From CAZLLV01 sp964560325 (GTDB lineage Bacteria > Acidobacteriota > Thermoanaerobaculia > Multivoradales > DATKCC01): a stretch of DNA of 7,786 bases. A program made the position numbers and the translations under genes. Position 1 is the stretch's first letter, and every line of letters begins with the position of its first letter. The notes under the pieces are model-generated. The model did not search any database and had not been told where the DNA came from. It worked only from the letters and a program-made list of their open reading frames with translations. The DNA is taken from contig CAZLLV010000162.1 in NCBI GenBank assembly GCA_964560325.1, positions 1 to 7,786 of the forward strand, read 5' to 3'. Positions 5,792 through 7,786 of the stretch are shown here, one piece after another.

Positions 5792-5807
<16 letters not shown>
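5451..5807 (+). CDS. Small four-helix integral membrane protein, function unknown
   Basis: A 118-residue protein made almost entirely of four hydrophobic segments, at about residues 10-28, 44-63, 68-89 and 95-114. The connecting loops are short and the C-terminus (ARYKPF) is basic. The start ATG 5451 is secure: GAGGGAGG at 5435-5442 ends eight bases upstream. The N-terminal YRLLHLTG, with a His at the first helix (His10), and ITHGIALL, with a His at the second (His45), are reminiscent of SirB2- or CopD-like small membrane proteins. That resemblance is from memory of the pattern and is not enough for a name. It is divergent from terC with a 127-base gap. Its 3' end overlaps the end of the prolyl oligopeptidase gene by 16 bases, tail to tail. 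Codon use and GC match the neighbours. I call it a hypothetical membrane protein. Confidence 0.8.

Positions 5808-7786
<1,979 letters not shown>

Overview
The window is very GC-rich bacterial chromosomal DNA (roughly 70% by eye), densely packed with ordinary-looking coding regions. No RNA gene, transposase, phage gene, CRISPR array or long repeat is visible. A lipoprotein signal on MsrA, the membrane HD-GYP sensor and the gene mix suggest a diderm, GC-rich, environmental bacterium. Acidobacteriota or a similar phylum is my guess, but nothing here proves it.

Layout, left to right. (1) Positions 1-1625, minus strand: a BlaI/MecI-type repressor followed by an M56 (BlaR1-like) membrane metallopeptidase, overlapping by ATGA. 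Both lie behind a near-consensus sigma70-type promoter that carries two matching palindromes, almost certainly BlaI operators. The peptidase runs off the left edge. (2) Positions 1640-3545, plus strand: a membrane-embedded HD-GYP protein (predicted cyclic-di-GMP phosphodiesterase), divergent from the repressor, then a tiny SEC-C zinc-motif protein. (3) Positions 3571-5323, minus strand: a TerC/Alx-family membrane protein followed by a lipoprotein MsrA, probably one transcription unit. (4) Positions 5451-5807, plus strand: a small four-helix membrane protein, divergent from terC. (5) Positions 5792-7786, minus strand: a prolyl oligopeptidase (S9A) whose 3' end overlaps the small membrane gene tail to tail by 16 bases and whose N-terminus lies beyond the right edge.

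How they may work together. The BlaI/M56 pair looks like a self-contained, autorepressed signalling module: the M56 protease senses something at the envelope and inactivates the repressor. No beta-lactamase is present here, so its regulon is unknown. TerC plus an envelope MsrA would fit metal handling and repair of oxidised methionines outside the cytoplasm. The other genes look like independent housekeeping or accessory functions. There is no non-coding stretch longer than about 130 bases; the longest is the terC/small-membrane-gene divergent region at 5324-5450. I do not see a clear, wholly new multi-gene system. The best leads are the operator architecture, the proline-rich tail of the M56 protein, the modified GYP loop of the HD-GYP protein and the terC-msrA pairing.
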